A stretch of DNA of 64,000 bases from Dermacoccus nishinomiyaensis. Its GTDB lineage: Bacteria; Actinomycetota; Actinomycetes; Actinomycetales; Dermatophilaceae. Both the position numbers and the translations under genes were made by a program. A model generated the notes under the pieces. The model was not told the DNA's origin, made no database searches, and saw only the letters and a program-made list of their open reading frames with translations. Shown here piece by piece: positions 55,113 to 64,000 of this stretch. How positions within the stretch are numbered: the first letter of the stretch is position 1; each line of letters starts with the position of its first letter. The stretch is taken from assembly GCF_900447535.1 (NCBI RefSeq), contig NZ_UFXX01000001.1, positions 1,178,001 to 1,242,000 of the forward strand, given 5' to 3'.

Positions 55113-56414
55113 TCAGGCCCCGAGCACCTGTTCCAGATACGGGTTGGCGAACACCCGCTGCGGGTCGAGACGATCGCGCAGGGCGACGAAGTCGTCGAAA
55201 CGCGGGTAGACCGAGCGCAGGTAGTCGGCGTCGTAGTCGTGCATCTTGCCCCAGTGAGGGCGCGCGCCGAGTTCGCGGGCGACGTCCCAGAAGTGCGCGA
55301 AGTAGGCGCGGTGGTCGGCCTTCACGTATTGGTGGATGGCGATGTAGCAGCTGTCACGCTCGTTGGCCGTCGACATCCAGCGATCGTCACCGGCAGCCCA
55401 GCGCACCTCGACGGGGAACGCGACGGGTTCGGCGGTGCGCTCCACCCACCGCTGCATCTCCCGCAGGATCGGCTCTGCGGCCTCGAGCGGCACGGCCATC
55501 TCCGATTCGCGGAACCGAACCGTTCGCGGTGAGGCGTACACGGCGTGCGAGCGATCCGAGAACTCGCGCGCCGACAGCGTCGAGGCGGAGATGCCGTTGA
55601 GGCGCGGCACGAGCGACGGCCGTCGCACCGCGAGCTCGTTGAGCCACCCGAAGACGGTGTTCGACAGGAACTGATCCTCGAGTCGTCCCTTCCAGCGCGG
55701 CAGCGGCTTCACCGCCGCGTCACCGCCCCTGCGGACGTTGCGTTTCGTCATCACCTTGTCGGTGTGCGGAAACCAGTAGAACTCGTAGTGGTCGATCTCG
55801 GCGAGCGTCGCGCCGAGGCCGGCGAACTCCGCCGTCATCGTCGACGGGCCCTCCGTCGCGGCCAGCGTGAACGCCGGCACGCACTGCATCTCGACCTCGG
55901 TGATCACCCCGAGCACCCCGAGCGTGACGGCGAGGGCCGGCACGAGGTCGGCGTTCTCCCCGCCATCGCTCCAGCGCAGAACCTCGCCGGTGCCCGTCAC
56001 CATCTCGCCGCCGACGACGGCGCCACCGAACCCGGTCCAGCCGAGCCCTGTGCCGTGCGTCGACGTCGAGACCGCCCCCGCGATCGTCTGACGGTCGATG
56101 TCGCCCATGTTGGGCAGCGCGAGCCCGTGTTCGGCGAGCCGCTCGACGAGGTCGTACAGGTGCGTCCCCGCCTTGATGCGCACTCGGTTCGTCGCCTCGT
56201 CGACGACGATGCCACTCAGCGCATCGAGACGCACCTGGACGTCGACGGGCTCGGCGATCGCCGTGAACGAGTGCCCTGCACCGACCGGTTTGACACGCCC
56301 GCCCGACGCCGCGGCGCGCCGCACGAGCGCAACCACCTCGTCGCGTGATCGCGGCGTGACGACCTCGCGCGGCGTCGCCGTCACGTTGCCGGCCCAGTTG
56401 CTCCACTCAGCCAA
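55113..56414 (-). CDS. D-arabinono-1,4-lactone oxidase-like FAD enzyme
   Basis: A 433-residue VAO-family oxidase. FAD-binding segments are VTPRSRDEVVALVRRAAASG, VKPVGAGHSF, TIAGAVSTSTHGTGLGWTGF; the C-terminal ALO domain has ARPHWGKMHDYD (HWGK) and the tail DPQRVFANPYLEQVLG. It should oxidise a sugar lactone or alditol. A TTG start (reading MAEWSNWAGNV) is proposed: GGAGAAGGG lies just upstream, it overlaps the previous stop, and no ATG/GTG is suitable. Third gene of the TetR operon. Confidence 0.85.
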   Translation of the reverse strand: MAEWSNWAGNVTATPREVVTPRSRDEVVALVRRAAASGGRVKPVGAGHSFTAIAEPVDVQVRLDALSGIVVDEATNRVRIKAGTHLYDLVERLAEHGLALPNMGDIDRQTIAGAVSTSTHGTGLGWTGFGGAVVGGEMVTGTGEVLRWSDGGENADLVPALAVTLGVLGVITEVEMQCVPAFTLAATEGPSTMTAEFAGLGATLAEIDHYEFYWFPHTDKVMTKRNVRRGGDAAVKPLPRWKGRLEDQFLSNTVFGWLNELAVRRPSLVPRLNGISASTLSAREFSDRSHAVYASPRTVRFRESEMAVPLEAAEPILREMQRWVERTAEPVAFPVEVRWAAGDDRWMSTANERDSCYIAIHQYVKADHRAYFAHFWDVARELGARPHWGKMHDYDADYLRSVYPRFDDFVALRDRLDPQRVFANPYLEQVLGA

Positions 56415-57558
56415 AGTTCTGCCCTTCTCCCCGATAGGTCGCGACCTCGTCGACGAGGGCGCCGTTCTCGACGACGAGGATCGAGTCGAACCGCTCGCAC
56501 ATCTCACCCGCCTTGGAGTGGCGGAACCACACGTGGTCGCCGATGCTCAACCCGCGCGCGGACGCTCCGTGCAGCGGCGACTGCACCTCCCCCGCGCCCA
56601 GCTGGCCGTAGTACTTGAGCCCACGCGGATGCACGGGCACCGGCACCCGCGAGCGTGACGGCGGCCCGGAGCCGATGTAGCCGCCCGAATACGTGACGGC
56701 GGTCTGCGGGTCGGGTTTGCGCACTACGGGTGAGACGAACCAGCAGGCCGGTTCGGTGCGCAGCGCGCGGTAGCCGTCGAACAGACGCGGCGCGAACAGA
56801 CCGGAGCCGACGGCGATGTCGCCGAGCACGCCGTCACGCCCGCTGATGTGCGCCGATCCCGTGCCGCCTCCGTTGATGATCTCGAGGTCGGAGTACGCCC
56901 GCAGGGCGTCGACGACGGCGCGTCGGCGGCCCTCGATCTCGCGCATCGACGCCCACTTCATGAGGCGGTGACCGGGCGTCGAATCGGGCACGCCCGCGAT
57001 CTGTGCCTCGTAGAACATGCAGCCGACGAGTTCGACGCCCGGCGTCCGCTCGATGCACTGCGCGAGGCTGACGGCGTCCTCGGGCGTACGCACGTCGGAC
57101 CGGTGCGCGCCGGCGGTGAACGGACCGACCTTGAACGTCATGTCGACGTCGATGGCCACGCGCAGCACGACCCCCGCCTGCGTGGCGCCGCGCGCGATCA
57201 TCGCGACGTGCTCGGGCGAGTCGACCATGAGCGTGACGGTGGCGCGTGCGTCCTCGTCGTCGGCGATGGCGCGCATCGCGACGACGTCGGCGCTCGGGTA
57301 GGCGACGAGCACATCACGTAGCCCGTGAGACACGAGCCACCGCGCCTCGGCGACCGAGTAGGCGAGCAGACCGCTGCAGCCGTCGTGGCGCAGCGCCTCC
57401 TCGATGAGCGAGCGCACGCGGATCGACTTCGTCGCGATGCGCAGCGGCACGGGGGCCGCGACGTCGCGTAGCGCCGTCAGGTTGCGCGTGAACGCTGCGC
57501 GGTCGAGGACGGCCGTCGGCGCCCCGATCGGCCCCAACGGTGTGTCGAAGACGCTCAC
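56407..57558 (-). CDS. PLP-dependent amino acid deaminase/aldolase (fold III)
   Basis: A 383-residue alanine-racemase-fold enzyme. The PLP Lys lies in RIATKSIRVRSL; IINGGGTGSAHIS is the phosphate-binding loop. The C-terminal GDHVWFRHSKAGEMCERFDS has the His and Cys that bind zinc in D-threonine aldolase and D-serine dehydratase. It should act on a D-amino acid. GTG start overlaps the TetR stop, and its own stop overlaps the lactone oxidase start, a tightly coupled trio. Confidence 0.85.
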   Translation of the reverse strand: MSVFDTPLGPIGAPTAVLDRAAFTRNLTALRDVAAPVPLRIATKSIRVRSLIEEALRHDGCSGLLAYSVAEARWLVSHGLRDVLVAYPSADVVAMRAIADDEDARATVTLMVDSPEHVAMIARGATQAGVVLRVAIDVDMTFKVGPFTAGAHRSDVRTPEDAVSLAQCIERTPGVELVGCMFYEAQIAGVPDSTPGHRLMKWASMREIEGRRRAVVDALRAYSDLEIINGGGTGSAHISGRDGVLGDIAVGSGLFAPRLFDGYRALRTEPACWFVSPVVRKPDPQTAVTYSGGYIGSGPPSRSRVPVPVHPRGLKYYGQLGAGEVQSPLHGASARGLSIGDHVWFRHSKAGEMCERFDSILVVENGALVDEVATYRGEGQNFG

Positions 57559-58151
57559 GCGGACACTCGGTCGGCGAACAGGCCGGCGAAGGCGTCGAGG
57601 ACGGCGAGCGCCTTGTCGTCATCACCGTCGGCGAGCCAGGCGAGGGCGACGCCGTCCGTCATGGCGATGACCATGCGCTGGACGACCTCGGTCGGGATGC
57701 CGAGGTCGTTCGACCAGCGTGTCTGGAAGGTCTCGACGAAGTCGTGGACGATCGCGTAGTTCGTGGCGAAGATGCGGCGCGCGAGCTCGGGGCCCGAGTC
57801 TTCCTGACGCACGAGGTAGGCGACGAGTTCGTAGACGAGTCGCTGCCGGTCCGCCTGCGCACCGCTGATCGACCAGTAGTAGCGGAACGCGGCGCGGATG
57901 GCGTCGACGGGCGAGACGTCGTCCGGCAACGGCAGTGACGCCGCCTCGATGTCGCGAGTCGCGATCGACTCGACCATGGCTTCGAGCAGCGCTTTCTTGC
58001 TGTCGAAGCAGTAGTGGACGGTGCCGAGCGAGACGCCCGCCTCCGTCGCGATACGGCGGACGGTCGTGTTGTCCAGGCCGTCCCGCAGGGCGATCGCGAC
58101 GGCCGCCTGGATGAGTTGCGCGCGTCGCGTTTCGATGTCTAGCCGAGGCAT
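57555..58151 (-). CDS. TetR-family transcriptional regulator
   Basis: A 198-residue repressor with helix-turn-helix TVRRIATEAGVSLGTVHYCF (about 30-50) and a TetR_C-type ligand domain. It heads the operon with the PLP enzyme and lactone oxidase and probably represses it. The 148-base gap to the polyprenyl synthase contains GTGTC-13-GACAC near 58180-58210, a weak candidate operator. Confidence 0.9.
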   Translation of the reverse strand: MPRLDIETRRAQLIQAAVAIALRDGLDNTTVRRIATEAGVSLGTVHYCFDSKKALLEAMVESIATRDIEAASLPLPDDVSPVDAIRAAFRYYWSISGAQADRQRLVYELVAYLVRQEDSGPELARRIFATNYAIVHDFVETFQTRWSNDLGIPTEVVQRMVIAMTDGVALAWLADGDDDKALAVLDAFAGLFADRVSA

Positions 58152-58299
58152 AACTGCGACTCTAACGCCCCCTCAACTGGACATGTGTCTTGCACCACAT
58201 TCGACACCCAGATGGTCACCTGCTGAACACCCGGCGTTCACGCCTCGGGACGGAACGCGGTGTCAGCACGTGGTCTCAACGTCCCCGCACCGGCGTCCG

Positions 58300-59328
58300 T
58301 CACGCCGAACGCGTCGCGACGCTCAGCGGAACCTCCTTGAGCGCGTCCTGCACCTCGCCCTCGCCGAGTTCGTCGATGAGAGCGGCGGCTTCGCGCGCTG
58401 TCGTCAGCGTGTGCGCGCGGGCCTGCTCCATGGCGGGGTGCGCGCGCAGCAGCTCGAGGGCCTCGGCGTGCTCGGCGTCGTCCGTCAGTGGCCTCGCGAG
58501 CAGTGCCTTCAGGCGCGCGTCGGCGGGGTCGCTCGAGGCGTTGACGTAGAACGTCGGCAGCGTCGCGACGCCCTCACGCAGGTCGGTGCCCGGGGTCTTG
58601 CCGGACGTCTCGGCCTCGCTCGCGATGTCGAGGATGTCGTCGCTCAGCTGGAAGACGAGCCCGACGAGCTCGCCGTAGCGGCCCAGCACCTCGACGGTGC
58701 GCTCGTCGCAGCCGGAGAACATCGCCCCGTACTGCGCGGCGGCGGCGATGAGGACGCCCGTCTTGTCGGCGAGCACCTTGAGGTAGTACTCCATCGGGTC
58801 GGCGCCGTCGGGTGTCTGACGCTCGTCCTCGATCTGGCCGGCGCACAGGCGCACGAACGTCCGGGCCTGCAGGATGACGGCCTCCGGGCCGAGGTGGGCG
58901 ATGAGTTCGGATGCCTTGCCGAAGAGCAGGTCGCCGATGAGGATGGCCGTCGAGTTGCCGTACACCGCGTTGGCGCTCGGCACACCGCGGCGGATGTCGG
59001 CCTCGTCCATGACGTCGTCGTGGTACAGCGAGGCGAGGTGCGTCAGCTCGACGCCGGCCGCCGCGTCGACGACCTCGTCGCTGATGCCGGTGCCGAGCAT
59101 CGAGGTGAGCAACGTCAGCATTGGGCGGAAACGCTTGCCGCCGGCGTCCACGAGGTGGTGGCTGGCCACACGCACGAGCGGGCTGTCGTGGTCGACGATG
59201 ACGTCGAGGCGTGCGTTGACGCGCTGCAGCCCGTCGACGAGGCGGTCGCTCAGCTCCGCCGAGGCGTCCGGGACGATCGCGGACGCGACCGACTGGGCGC
59301 TCGAGGTGCGCGCGGATTCAGCACTCAT
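58300..59328 (-). CDS. Polyprenyl diphosphate synthase
   Basis: A trans-prenyltransferase of 342 residues. The first Asp-rich motif is LYHDDVMDEADIRRG, the second FQLSDDILDIASE; GGKRFRPML binds diphosphate. It condenses isopentenyl units, probably to the C40-C45 side chain of menaquinone (hepta- to nonaprenyl type), given the following men genes. Chain length cannot be read reliably. It lies 22 bases after the flavoprotein gene. Confidence 0.92.
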   Translation of the reverse strand: MSAESARTSSAQSVASAIVPDASAELSDRLVDGLQRVNARLDVIVDHDSPLVRVASHHLVDAGGKRFRPMLTLLTSMLGTGISDEVVDAAAGVELTHLASLYHDDVMDEADIRRGVPSANAVYGNSTAILIGDLLFGKASELIAHLGPEAVILQARTFVRLCAGQIEDERQTPDGADPMEYYLKVLADKTGVLIAAAAQYGAMFSGCDERTVEVLGRYGELVGLVFQLSDDILDIASEAETSGKTPGTDLREGVATLPTFYVNASSDPADARLKALLARPLTDDAEHAEALELLRAHPAMEQARAHTLTTAREAAALIDELGEGEVQDALKEVPLSVATRSA

Positions 59329-59350
59329 GGTTCAACTCTTCCTGGGCCGT

Positions 59351-60673
59351 TCACGCGTTGGGCGCGAGGCGGGTCAGCACGGTGTACAGGCGATCGGTGG
59401 CGCTCTTGCCGCCCGGGTCGGCGAGGTTCGCCATCACCTTGACGATGATCTTCATCAGGTCCTCGCGCGGCAAACCGTACGTGACGGCGAGCTTCATGAT
59501 CTGCGGATTACCGATCATCGTGGCGAAGTGGCGTCCGAGCGTGAAGTAGCCGCCGAGGGCCTGCTTCATGACGTCGGGGTAGGTGGCGAGGATGCGTTCG
59601 CGGGCGACGTCGCCGCCGTTCTTCGCGGCGCCGAACGCGTCCGCGACGACGCTCGAACCGAGGCGCGCGGCCTCCATCGCGTACGCGATGCCCTCACCGT
59701 TGAACGGATTGACCATGCCGCCGGAGTCGCCGACGAGCATGAGGCCGTCGGCGTAGTGCGGGGTGCGGTTGAAGCCCATCGGCAGCGCCGCTCCGCGGAT
59801 GTCGCCGACCATCGTCGCGTCGCCGAACGTCCACTCGGGCGGCATCGTCGCGACCCAGCGGCGCATGACCTCGCGGTAGTCGGTCTTGCCGAACGCCTTC
59901 GAGGTGTTGAGGATGCCGAGGCCGACGTTGCTCGTGCCGTCCCCGACGCCGAAGATCCACCCGTAGCCGGGCAGCAGGATCTTCTCGCCGCGCTCGTTCG
60001 TCGACGGCAGTTCGAGCCAGCTCTCGAGGTAGTCGTCGTGCGTGCGCGGGCTCGTGTAATAGGCGCGGACGGCGACGCCCATCGGCCGGTCCTCGCGCTT
60101 CTGGCGGCCGACGGCGAGCGCCAGGCGGCTCGAGTTGCCGTCGCAGGCGACGACGAGCGGGGCACGGTACGTCGCCTTCTCGCCGGTGGCACGCCCGTCC
60201 TCGCCGAGGAGCTTCGCCTCGACGCCGGCAACGCGGCCGTTCTCGACGATGGGCGCCGTGACGTTGACGCCCTGCAGCAACCGCGCGCCCTGGGCGACGG
60301 CGTGCTGGGCGAGGATGTCGTCGAAGTCCTGGCGCGTGCGCACGAGACCGTAGGCGGGGAAGGCTCCCTCGTCGGGCCAGTCGACCTGCAGACGCATGCC
60401 ACGCCCGACGAGGCGCAGCCCCTTGTTGCGGATCCACCCCTCGCTCTCGGGCGTTGGGATGCCGAGCGCGTCGATCTCCTTGACGGCGCGCGGCGTCAAC
60501 CCGTCACCACACACCTTCTCGCGCGGGAAACGGGTCTTCTCGAGCAGCAGGACGTCGAGGCCGGCCTGCGCGAGGTACGCGGCCATCGTCGAACCACCCG
60601 GGCCGGCACCGACGACGATGACGTCGGCGCTCTCGATCGCCGCCTCGGGGCGCGTGCCGACGGCGTCGCTCAC
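59351..60673 (-). CDS. Geranylgeranyl reductase-family flavoprotein (MenJ-like)
   Basis: A 440-residue FAD protein. GTG start overlaps the menG stop. Motifs: [18 protein letters not shown] (about 17-34), [33 protein letters not shown] and [20 protein letters not shown]. These enzymes saturate isoprenoid double bonds; in mycobacteria MenJ reduces one unit of menaquinone. Its place between menG and the prenyl synthase supports action on menaquinone side chains here. Confidence 0.88.
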   Translation of the reverse strand: MSDAVGTRPEAAIESADVIVVGAGPGGSTMAAYLAQAGLDVLLLEKTRFPREKVCGDGLTPRAVKEIDALGIPTPESEGWIRNKGLRLVGRGMRLQVDWPDEGAFPAYGLVRTRQDFDDILAQHAVAQGARLLQGVNVTAPIVENGRVAGVEAKLLGEDGRATGEKATYRAPLVVACDGNSSRLALAVGRQKREDRPMGVAVRAYYTSPRTHDDYLESWLELPSTNERGEKILLPGYGWIFGVGDGTSNVGLGILNTSKAFGKTDYREVMRRWVATMPPEWTFGDATMVGDIRGAALPMGFNRTPHYADGLMLVGDSGGMVNPFNGEGIAYAMEAARLGSSVVADAFGAAKNGGDVARERILATYPDVMKQALGGYFTLGRHFATMIGNPQIMKLAVTYGLPREDLMKIIVKVMANLADPGGKSATDRLYTVLTRLAPNA

Positions 60674-61431
60674 GCCGCGCCGCCCTTCTTCTTCACCTGC
60701 TGGTTCTTCGACTGCTGGTTCTTCGGCGCATTCTTCGCCGCGGGCTTGACCGCGCGATGCAGCGCGACGATGCCGCCGGTGAGGTTGCGCCACTCGACGT
60801 CGGCCCAGCCTGCCGTCTTGATCTGCTCGGCGAGCTCACGCTGCGCGGGCCAGCTCTGGATCGACTCGGCGAGGTAGACGTAGCTCTCCGGGTTCGAGCT
60901 GACGGCGCGCGCGACGGGCGGCAGCGCCTGCATGAGGTACTCGGTGTAGGCGCGGCGGAACGGCCCGTTCGTCGGGTGGCTGAACTCGCAGATCAGCAGG
61001 CGCCCGCCGGGCTTCGTCACGCGCGCGAACTCGGCGAGCGCGCCCGTGACGTCGACGACGTTGCGCAGGCCGAAGCTCATCGTGACGGCGTCGAACGAGG
61101 CATCGGCGAACGGCAGCTTCGTCGCGTCGGCGGCGGTGAACCCGAGATCGGCGCGGCGCTTCTTGCCCTCGCGCAGCATGCCGAGGCTGAAGTCGGCGGG
61201 CACGACGTGGGCGCCCGCGGCGTCGAAGGGCTCCGACGAGGTGCCCGTGCCTGCGGCGATGTCGAGCACGATCTCGCCCGGCTTGGGGTCGAGCGCCGTC
61301 AGCACCTGCTTGCGCCAGCGACGGTCCTGGCCGAGGGAGAGCAGATCGTTCATGATGTCGTAACGCGCCGCGACGTCGTCGAACATGCGCGCGACATCGC
61401 TGGGTCGCTTGTCCAGGCCAGCACGATTCAT
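60670..61431 (-). CDS. menG: Demethylmenaquinone methyltransferase
   Basis: A 253-residue class I SAM methyltransferase of the UbiE/MenG type, adding the methyl group in the last step of menaquinone synthesis. [42 protein letters not shown] (SAM site) and [37 protein letters not shown] are family signatures. A Lys/Gln-rich tail ends the protein. Divergent from menF over 138 bases. Confidence 0.94.
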   Translation of the reverse strand: MNRAGLDKRPSDVARMFDDVAARYDIMNDLLSLGQDRRWRKQVLTALDPKPGEIVLDIAAGTGTSSEPFDAAGAHVVPADFSLGMLREGKKRRADLGFTAADATKLPFADASFDAVTMSFGLRNVVDVTGALAEFARVTKPGGRLLICEFSHPTNGPFRRAYTEYLMQALPPVARAVSSNPESYVYLAESIQSWPAQRELAEQIKTAGWADVEWRNLTGGIVALHRAVKPAAKNAPKNQQSKNQQVKKKGGAA

Positions 61432-61569
61432 GGGGCCATTCTCGCACTCGCGCGCGCGTGCCCTCGCGGCCACCTGAATGAGCAGGCGCGCGGGGCGTCA
61501 TCACGTGTCGCTGACGGCGGTGCCTCGCGCCACCGAGCCGTCCGCGGCACGGGGTTAGGCTGGTGTCTC

Positions 61570-62856
61570 GTGAGCCTTTCCCCATCGCCCGCCGACGCCG
61601 CGCGCACGCCGCACCTGCGGGTGCGCACCCAGGAGCTCGCCGACCCGGGCGATCTCGTCTCGCTCGTTCCGGCGGGCCGCCCGGCCGAGGACGTGATGTC
61701 GTGGGTGCGCCGCGGTGAGGGTCTCGTCGCGTGGGGGCGCGCCGCGTCGATCGCGACGAGCGGTGACGAGCGATTCGCCGACGCCGAGTCGTGGTGGGAT
61801 GCGCTCGTCGCGGCAGCCGACGTCGAGGACGAGGTCGCCCTGCCCGGCAGTGGACTCGTCGCGTTCGGCTCGTTCAGTTTCCGCAACTCCTCCGACGAGG
61901 GTTCGGCGCTCGTCGTGCCCGAGATGGTCGTCGGGCGCCGCGGCGGGCGAGCGTGGCTCACGACGATCAACCGCACGAGCGACCGCCTGCCCGACGTCAC
62001 GCCGGCGCTGGCACCGACGGGCGTCGAGGCCCGTGACGGCGCGCTGACGCCCGCGCAGTGGCGCAGCGCCGTGAGCGACGCCATCGAGATGATCCGCACG
62101 GGGCGCATCGGGAAGGTCGTGCTCGCGCGTGACGAGATCCACGTCGCGGACGCCGACATCGACCCACGCTGGCTGCTGACGCGTCTGGCGGCGCGTTATC
62201 GCGACACGTGGGCGTTCGCCGTCGATGGTCTCGTCGGCGCGACGCCGGAGCTGCTCGTGCGCTCGGAGAAGGGGCTCGTCACCTCACGCGTCCTCGCCGG
62301 GACGATCCGTCGCGCCGGGGCCGGCGCCTCCAGCGAGGAGCAGGATCTGGCGCTCGCCGCGAGCCTTGCGCGCAGTTCGAAGGACCTCGAGGAGCACGAG
62401 TATGCCGTCCGCTCCGTCGAGGCGGCGCTGCGGCCGCACTGTTCGTCGATGAACGTGCCCGACGCGCCGTTCGTCCTCAATCTGCCGAACGTGCTGCACC
62501 TCGCCACGGACGTCTCCGGCGCGCTCGCCGGGGGTGCGTCGTCGCTGACGCTCGCGGCGTCGCTGCACCCGTCGGCTGCGGTGTGCGGGACGCCGACGAA
62601 CGAGGCGGCGCTCGTCATCGACGAGCTCGAACACATGGACCGCGGACGCTATGCCGGGCCCGTCGGCTGGATCGACGCCGCCGGCGACGGCGAGTGGGGC
62701 ATCGCGCTGCGCAGCGGCCAGATCGACATCGAGAACCCCTGCCGCATCAGGCTGTTCGCCGGGTGCGGCATCGTCGCCGGGTCCGATCCGGTGAGCGAGG
62801 TCGCCGAATCCGTCGCCAAGCTCTCACCCATGCGCGAGGCGTTGCGCGACGACTGA
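61570..62856 (+). CDS. menF: Isochorismate synthase
   Basis: A 428-residue chorismate-utilising enzyme that makes isochorismate, the entry to menaquinone. GTG start (MSLSPSPADAARTPHLRVRT). Motifs: IGKVVLARDE, VGATPELLVRSEKGLVTSRV, LAGTIRR, HPSAAVCGTPTNEAALVIDE and GRYAGPVGWIDAAGDGEWG, with the catalytic Glu and metal ligands. Divergent from menG; the other men genes are not in the window. Could also feed siderophore synthesis, but its neighbours favour menaquinone. Confidence 0.93.
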   Translation: MSLSPSPADAARTPHLRVRTQELADPGDLVSLVPAGRPAEDVMSWVRRGEGLVAWGRAASIATSGDERFADAESWWDALVAAADVEDEVALPGSGLVAFGSFSFRNSSDEGSALVVPEMVVGRRGGRAWLTTINRTSDRLPDVTPALAPTGVEARDGALTPAQWRSAVSDAIEMIRTGRIGKVVLARDEIHVADADIDPRWLLTRLAARYRDTWAFAVDGLVGATPELLVRSEKGLVTSRVLAGTIRRAGAGASSEEQDLALAASLARSSKDLEEHEYAVRSVEAALRPHCSSMNVPDAPFVLNLPNVLHLATDVSGALAGGASSLTLAASLHPSAAVCGTPTNEAALVIDELEHMDRGRYAGPVGWIDAAGDGEWGIALRSGQIDIENPCRIRLFAGCGIVAGSDPVSEVAESVAKLSPMREALRDD

Positions 62857-63042
62857 CGCGCGAGGAGGGCAGGTTTGGCGACGTCGCTCCGGTTCTTGTG
62901 CGCGTTCGGAGCTGCGATCGCGCCATGCCGACTTTCAGCCCTCACGGTGCGAGTTGAGCGCCACAACCCTGCCATGCGGTACTTCAGCTCCGCGCGGGAC
63001 GGCTGGTTCCACGCTCGGCGGCCGGGCGGTAGCGTCGATCAG

Positions 63043-63504
63043 ATGAAGCGTCTTCTCGTCATCAGCCACGCACCGACCCTGGCCACGGTGTCCCTGCGCG
63101 ATGCAGTGATCGCGGGGGCGAGCGACCCGGAGTTCTTCGACGGACTCGTCGAGGTCGTCGCGATCGAGGCGCTGGAGGCGACCGACCCGCGGGCCTACCT
63201 CGACGCCGATGCGTATGTGTTCGGCACACCGGTCAACTTCGGCTACCTCTCCGGCGCACTCAAGCACAGTTTTGACTCGACGTACGGCGCGCTGCAGGGG
63301 CACGTCCGCAGGCGCCCGTTCAGCTACTGGGTTCACGGGCGCAGCGACGCGACGGGCGCGCGCCGCGCTCTCGACGCCATCACGACGGGCCTCGAACTGC
63401 GCCTCGTCGCCGAGCCCTTCGAACGTCTCGGCGGCGTGGGTGATGACGACCTCGCCGCTGCCCGCGAGTTCGGAGCCACCGTCGCGGCACACCTGTTGGA
63501 CTGA
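63043..63504 (+). CDS. Flavodoxin-like NAD(P)H-dependent FMN reductase
   Basis: A 153-residue flavodoxin-fold protein beginning MKRLLVISHAPTLATVSLRD. DAYVFGTPVNFGYLSGALKH is the WrbA/FMN-reductase-type loop, and FDSTYGALQGHVRRRPF follows. It likely binds FMN and reduces quinones or other acceptors. The ATG is chosen over a longer frame, which lacks a site and has no homologous sequence. Confidence 0.85.
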   Translation: MKRLLVISHAPTLATVSLRDAVIAGASDPEFFDGLVEVVAIEALEATDPRAYLDADAYVFGTPVNFGYLSGALKHSFDSTYGALQGHVRRRPFSYWVHGRSDATGARRALDAITTGLELRLVAEPFERLGGVGDDDLAAAREFGATVAAHLLD

Positions 63505-63726
63505 GCATCCACCTCGCCGTCTGCGCTGGGCTGGTGAACTCACATGGGCTGGTGCATTCAAGCGCGTGACCATGCCGGCGCGGCGCCGGGCCACTCGGTC
63601 GTGACGCGCGACAACCGGCACCCGCCAGAGGGCAGCCCCGATCGCCCCGGAAGCGCCCGCGGTGGGCGGCGCAACACATAGGGTGAGGCGGCAGTCACCG
63701 CGCGGTGACGCGGAGAGGCCCCACCG

Positions 63727-64000
63727 ATGTCAGCGTTCCGTCCCCGACAGGGCGAGTCCAAGCCTGCGCGCACCTGGACGGCCATCGTCGTCGCGTTGGG
63801 TACCGCCCTGGCCCTCGTCGCGGCCTTCGGCGGGCCGAAGGACGTGCGCCGCACCGATGGAGGCAACGTCGCCTTCGCGATCGGGGCCTGCGGCGCGTCC
63901 GAACCGAAAGCCTTCCCGAGCGGTGTCATCGCCAACACGGATCGGCACACGGCCCGAATCATCGCCATCACGCCGAGCGCTGGATCGTCGCGTGTCGACG
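63727..64000 (+). CDS. Membrane-anchored hypothetical protein, N-terminal fragment
   Basis: An open frame from an ATG with GGAGAGG upstream runs off the right edge (91 codons). It begins MSAFRPRQGESKPARTWTAI, then a hydrophobic segment (about 18-37) and a polar part with TDGGNVAFAIGACGASEP. A single N-terminal membrane anchor or signal peptide is likely. Family not recognisable from this fragment. Confidence 0.5.
   Translation, partial: MSAFRPRQGESKPARTWTAIVVALGTALALVAAFGGPKDVRRTDGGNVAFAIGACGASEPKAFPSGVIANTDRHTARIIAITPSAGSSRVD

Overview
The window is a high-GC, gene-dense chromosomal segment of an actinobacterium. The gene order thrT-metT-rpmG-hadA-hadB ... trpT-secE-nusG-rplK-rplA matches the arrangement I recall from Mycobacterium and other Actinomycetota. 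The htdX-fabG4-fadA2 trio, the RecBCD set and the menaquinone genes fit the same phylum. I would guess a member of the Micrococcales, but the sequence alone does not fix the genus. No rRNA, CRISPR array, insertion sequence or prophage is visible, so this is core chromosome with small accessory insertions.

Layout. (1) 0-13.4 kb: edge of an ABC exporter gene, rplL/rplJ with an attenuator-like leader, a secreted-protein trio (lipoprotein, PKD-like protein, LTD-nuclease) lying between rplJ and rplA, then rplA, rplK, nusG, secE, tRNA-Trp, an adenosine-deaminase-like gene, murB, hadB, hadA, rpmG, tRNA-Met and tRNA-Thr. The rplK-rplA gap is unusually long and carries a tandem hairpin repeat. (2) 13.6-20.3 kb: a fatty-acid module with htdX, fabG4 and fadA2 on one strand, facing a TetR regulator and an acyl-CoA-oxidase-like gene. 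(3) 20.4-25.5 kb: an NmrA-type oxidoreductase, a DUF952 protein, tRNA-Tyr, yajQ, a Tat-exported phosphoesterase and an unknown protein. (4) 25.7-31.6 kb: an acyl-CoA dehydrogenase, a frameshifted isochorismatase-like gene, and a fatty-acid module (AMP-ligase, two SDRs, R-specific hydratase) with a shared palindromic operator. (5) 32-44.4 kb: pepN and a ten-gene, mostly translationally coupled nuo cluster (A,B,C,H,I,J,K,L,M,N) without nuoD, nuoE, nuoF or nuoG. (6) 44.6-54.3 kb: recC-recB-recD and rarD. (7) 54.3-58.2 kb: a decayed DUF559 gene and a TetR / PLP-enzyme / lactone-oxidase operon. (8) 58.3-62.9 kb: polyprenyl diphosphate synthase, a geranylgeranyl-reductase-family flavoprotein, menG and menF. 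(9) A small flavodoxin-like protein and a membrane protein cut by the right edge.

How the genes fit together: menF, the prenyl synthase, menG and the flavoprotein can make and modify menaquinone, the likely electron acceptor for a partial complex-I-like machine encoded about 15 kb away. The two fatty-acid modules carry dehydrogenase/oxidase, hydratase, ketoreductase, thiolase and ligase functions, enough for a beta-oxidation or reverse-type cycle. The most unusual items are the nuo cluster without its quinone-site subunit NuoD, the compensated hairpin repeats between rplK and rplA, and the repeated TTGAGCAAYGCTCAA operator.
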